Below the pieces are notes generated by a model that was given only the letters and a program-made list of their open reading frames with translations, had not been told where the DNA came from and did no database searches. This document shows, one piece after another, positions 6,590-7,141 of a stretch of DNA of 7,141 bases (position 1 is the stretch's first letter; every line of letters starts with the position of its first letter). Both the position numbers and the translations under genes were made by a program. This DNA is from JBEVEP01 sp040512755 (GTDB lineage Bacteria; Pseudomonadota; Alphaproteobacteria; Rhizobiales; Rhizobiaceae), in assembly GCA_040512755.1 (NCBI GenBank), contig JBEVEP010000108.1:1-7141 (forward strand), in the 5' to 3' direction.

Positions 6590-7141
6590 ATGGCAAAGAT
6601 TGCAAAGCGTGTAGCCAAGTCCCGCGAGGGTATCGACCGCAACAAGGCCTATGGTCTCGGCGAGGCGATCAAGCTCCTGAAGGAGCGTGCGAGTGCGAAG
6701 TTCGATGAAACGATCGAAGTCGCGATGAATCTCGGCGTCGATCCGCGTCATGCCGACCAGATGGTCCGCGGCGTGGTCAACCTGCCGAACGGCACTGGCC
6801 GTAACGTGCGCGTCGCGGTGTTTGCCAAGAACGAGAAGGCGGACGAGGCTCGTGCTGCCGGCGCCGACGTCGTAGGCGCCGAAGATCTGGTCGAGATCGT
6901 GCAGAAGGGCGAGATCAACTTCGACCGCTGCATCGCCACGCCGGACATGATGCCGCTGGTCGGCCGTCTGGGCAAGGTGCTCGGCCCGCGCGGCCTGATG
7001 CCAAATCCGAAGGCCGGCACTGTTGGTCCGGTCGAAGACATCCCGCGTGTCATCAAAGAGGCGCGCGCCGGACGCGTGGAGTTTCGCCTGGACAAGACAG
7101 GCAACCTGCACGTGCCCGTCGGCAAGGTCAGCTTTACGCCG
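6590..7141 (+). CDS. rplA: 50S ribosomal protein L1 (3' end outside the window)
   Basis: L1 forms the mobile L1 stalk that helps release deacylated tRNA from the E site. In many bacteria it is also the translational repressor of its own operon. Only 184 codons are present of about 230, with no stop before the window edge. The start MAKIAKRVAKSREGIDR is normal. Residues 122-143 hold the family signature PLVGRLGKVLGPRGLMPNPK plus AGT, followed by EARAGRVEFRLDKTGNLHVPVG. The frame is uninterrupted. The ATG lies 4 bases after the rplK stop, with GGTGGG in the end of rplK as a weak ribosome binding site. The rplJ-rplL pair normally follows in this gene order. Confidence 0.97.
   Translation, partial: MAKIAKRVAKSREGIDRNKAYGLGEAIKLLKERASAKFDETIEVAMNLGVDPRHADQMVRGVVNLPNGTGRNVRVAVFAKNEKADEARAAGADVVGAEDLVEIVQKGEINFDRCIATPDMMPLVGRLGKVLGPRGLMPNPKAGTVGPVEDIPRVIKEARAGRVEFRLDKTGNLHVPVGKVSFTP

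Noticed and set aside
6458..7111. 217-codon - strand frame opposite rplK and rplA
   Set aside because: It is a shadow of two certain ribosomal protein genes.

Overview
The window looks like chromosomal DNA from an alphaproteobacterium of the order Hyphomicrobiales (Rhizobiales), most likely Mesorhizobium or a close relative in the Phyllobacteriaceae. The grounds are the EF-Tu sequence type (391 aa, ending GAGIVASIVE), the gene order tuf - tRNA-Trp - secE - nusG - rplK - rplA, and the high G+C with strong third-position G/C bias in the core genes. The genus is an inference from remembered sequences; no search was run.

The right half (about 3400-7141) is core translation, transcription and secretion machinery, all on the + strand: tuf (EF-Tu) with a textbook intrinsic terminator, tRNA-Trp(CCA), secE, nusG, rplK (L11) and the first 184 codons of rplA (L1), which runs off the window. 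The 155-base nusG-rplK spacer is rich in hairpins and sits where L1 autoregulation acts in other bacteria.

The left half (1 to about 3200) is accessory in character and reads on the - strand. A likely promoter at 3169-3197, flanked by two inverted repeats, drives a two-gene unit. The first gene encodes a Tat-exported DUF1353 protein. The second encodes a Sec-exported ClpP-fold protein that keeps a plausible Ser-His pair. Downstream lies a 158-codon frame that matches the C-terminal half of a LuxI-family acyl-homoserine-lactone synthase. It lacks the N-terminal half, and the usual catalytic Glu position appears to be Gly, so I read it as a decayed synthase. The first 413 bases contain no gene that I can support.

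The accessory block meets the core operon in the 389-base divergent spacer 3103-3491. The most interesting items are the uncharacterised secreted pair with its operator-like repeats and the quorum-sensing remnant beside it. No mobile element, CRISPR array or rRNA was seen.
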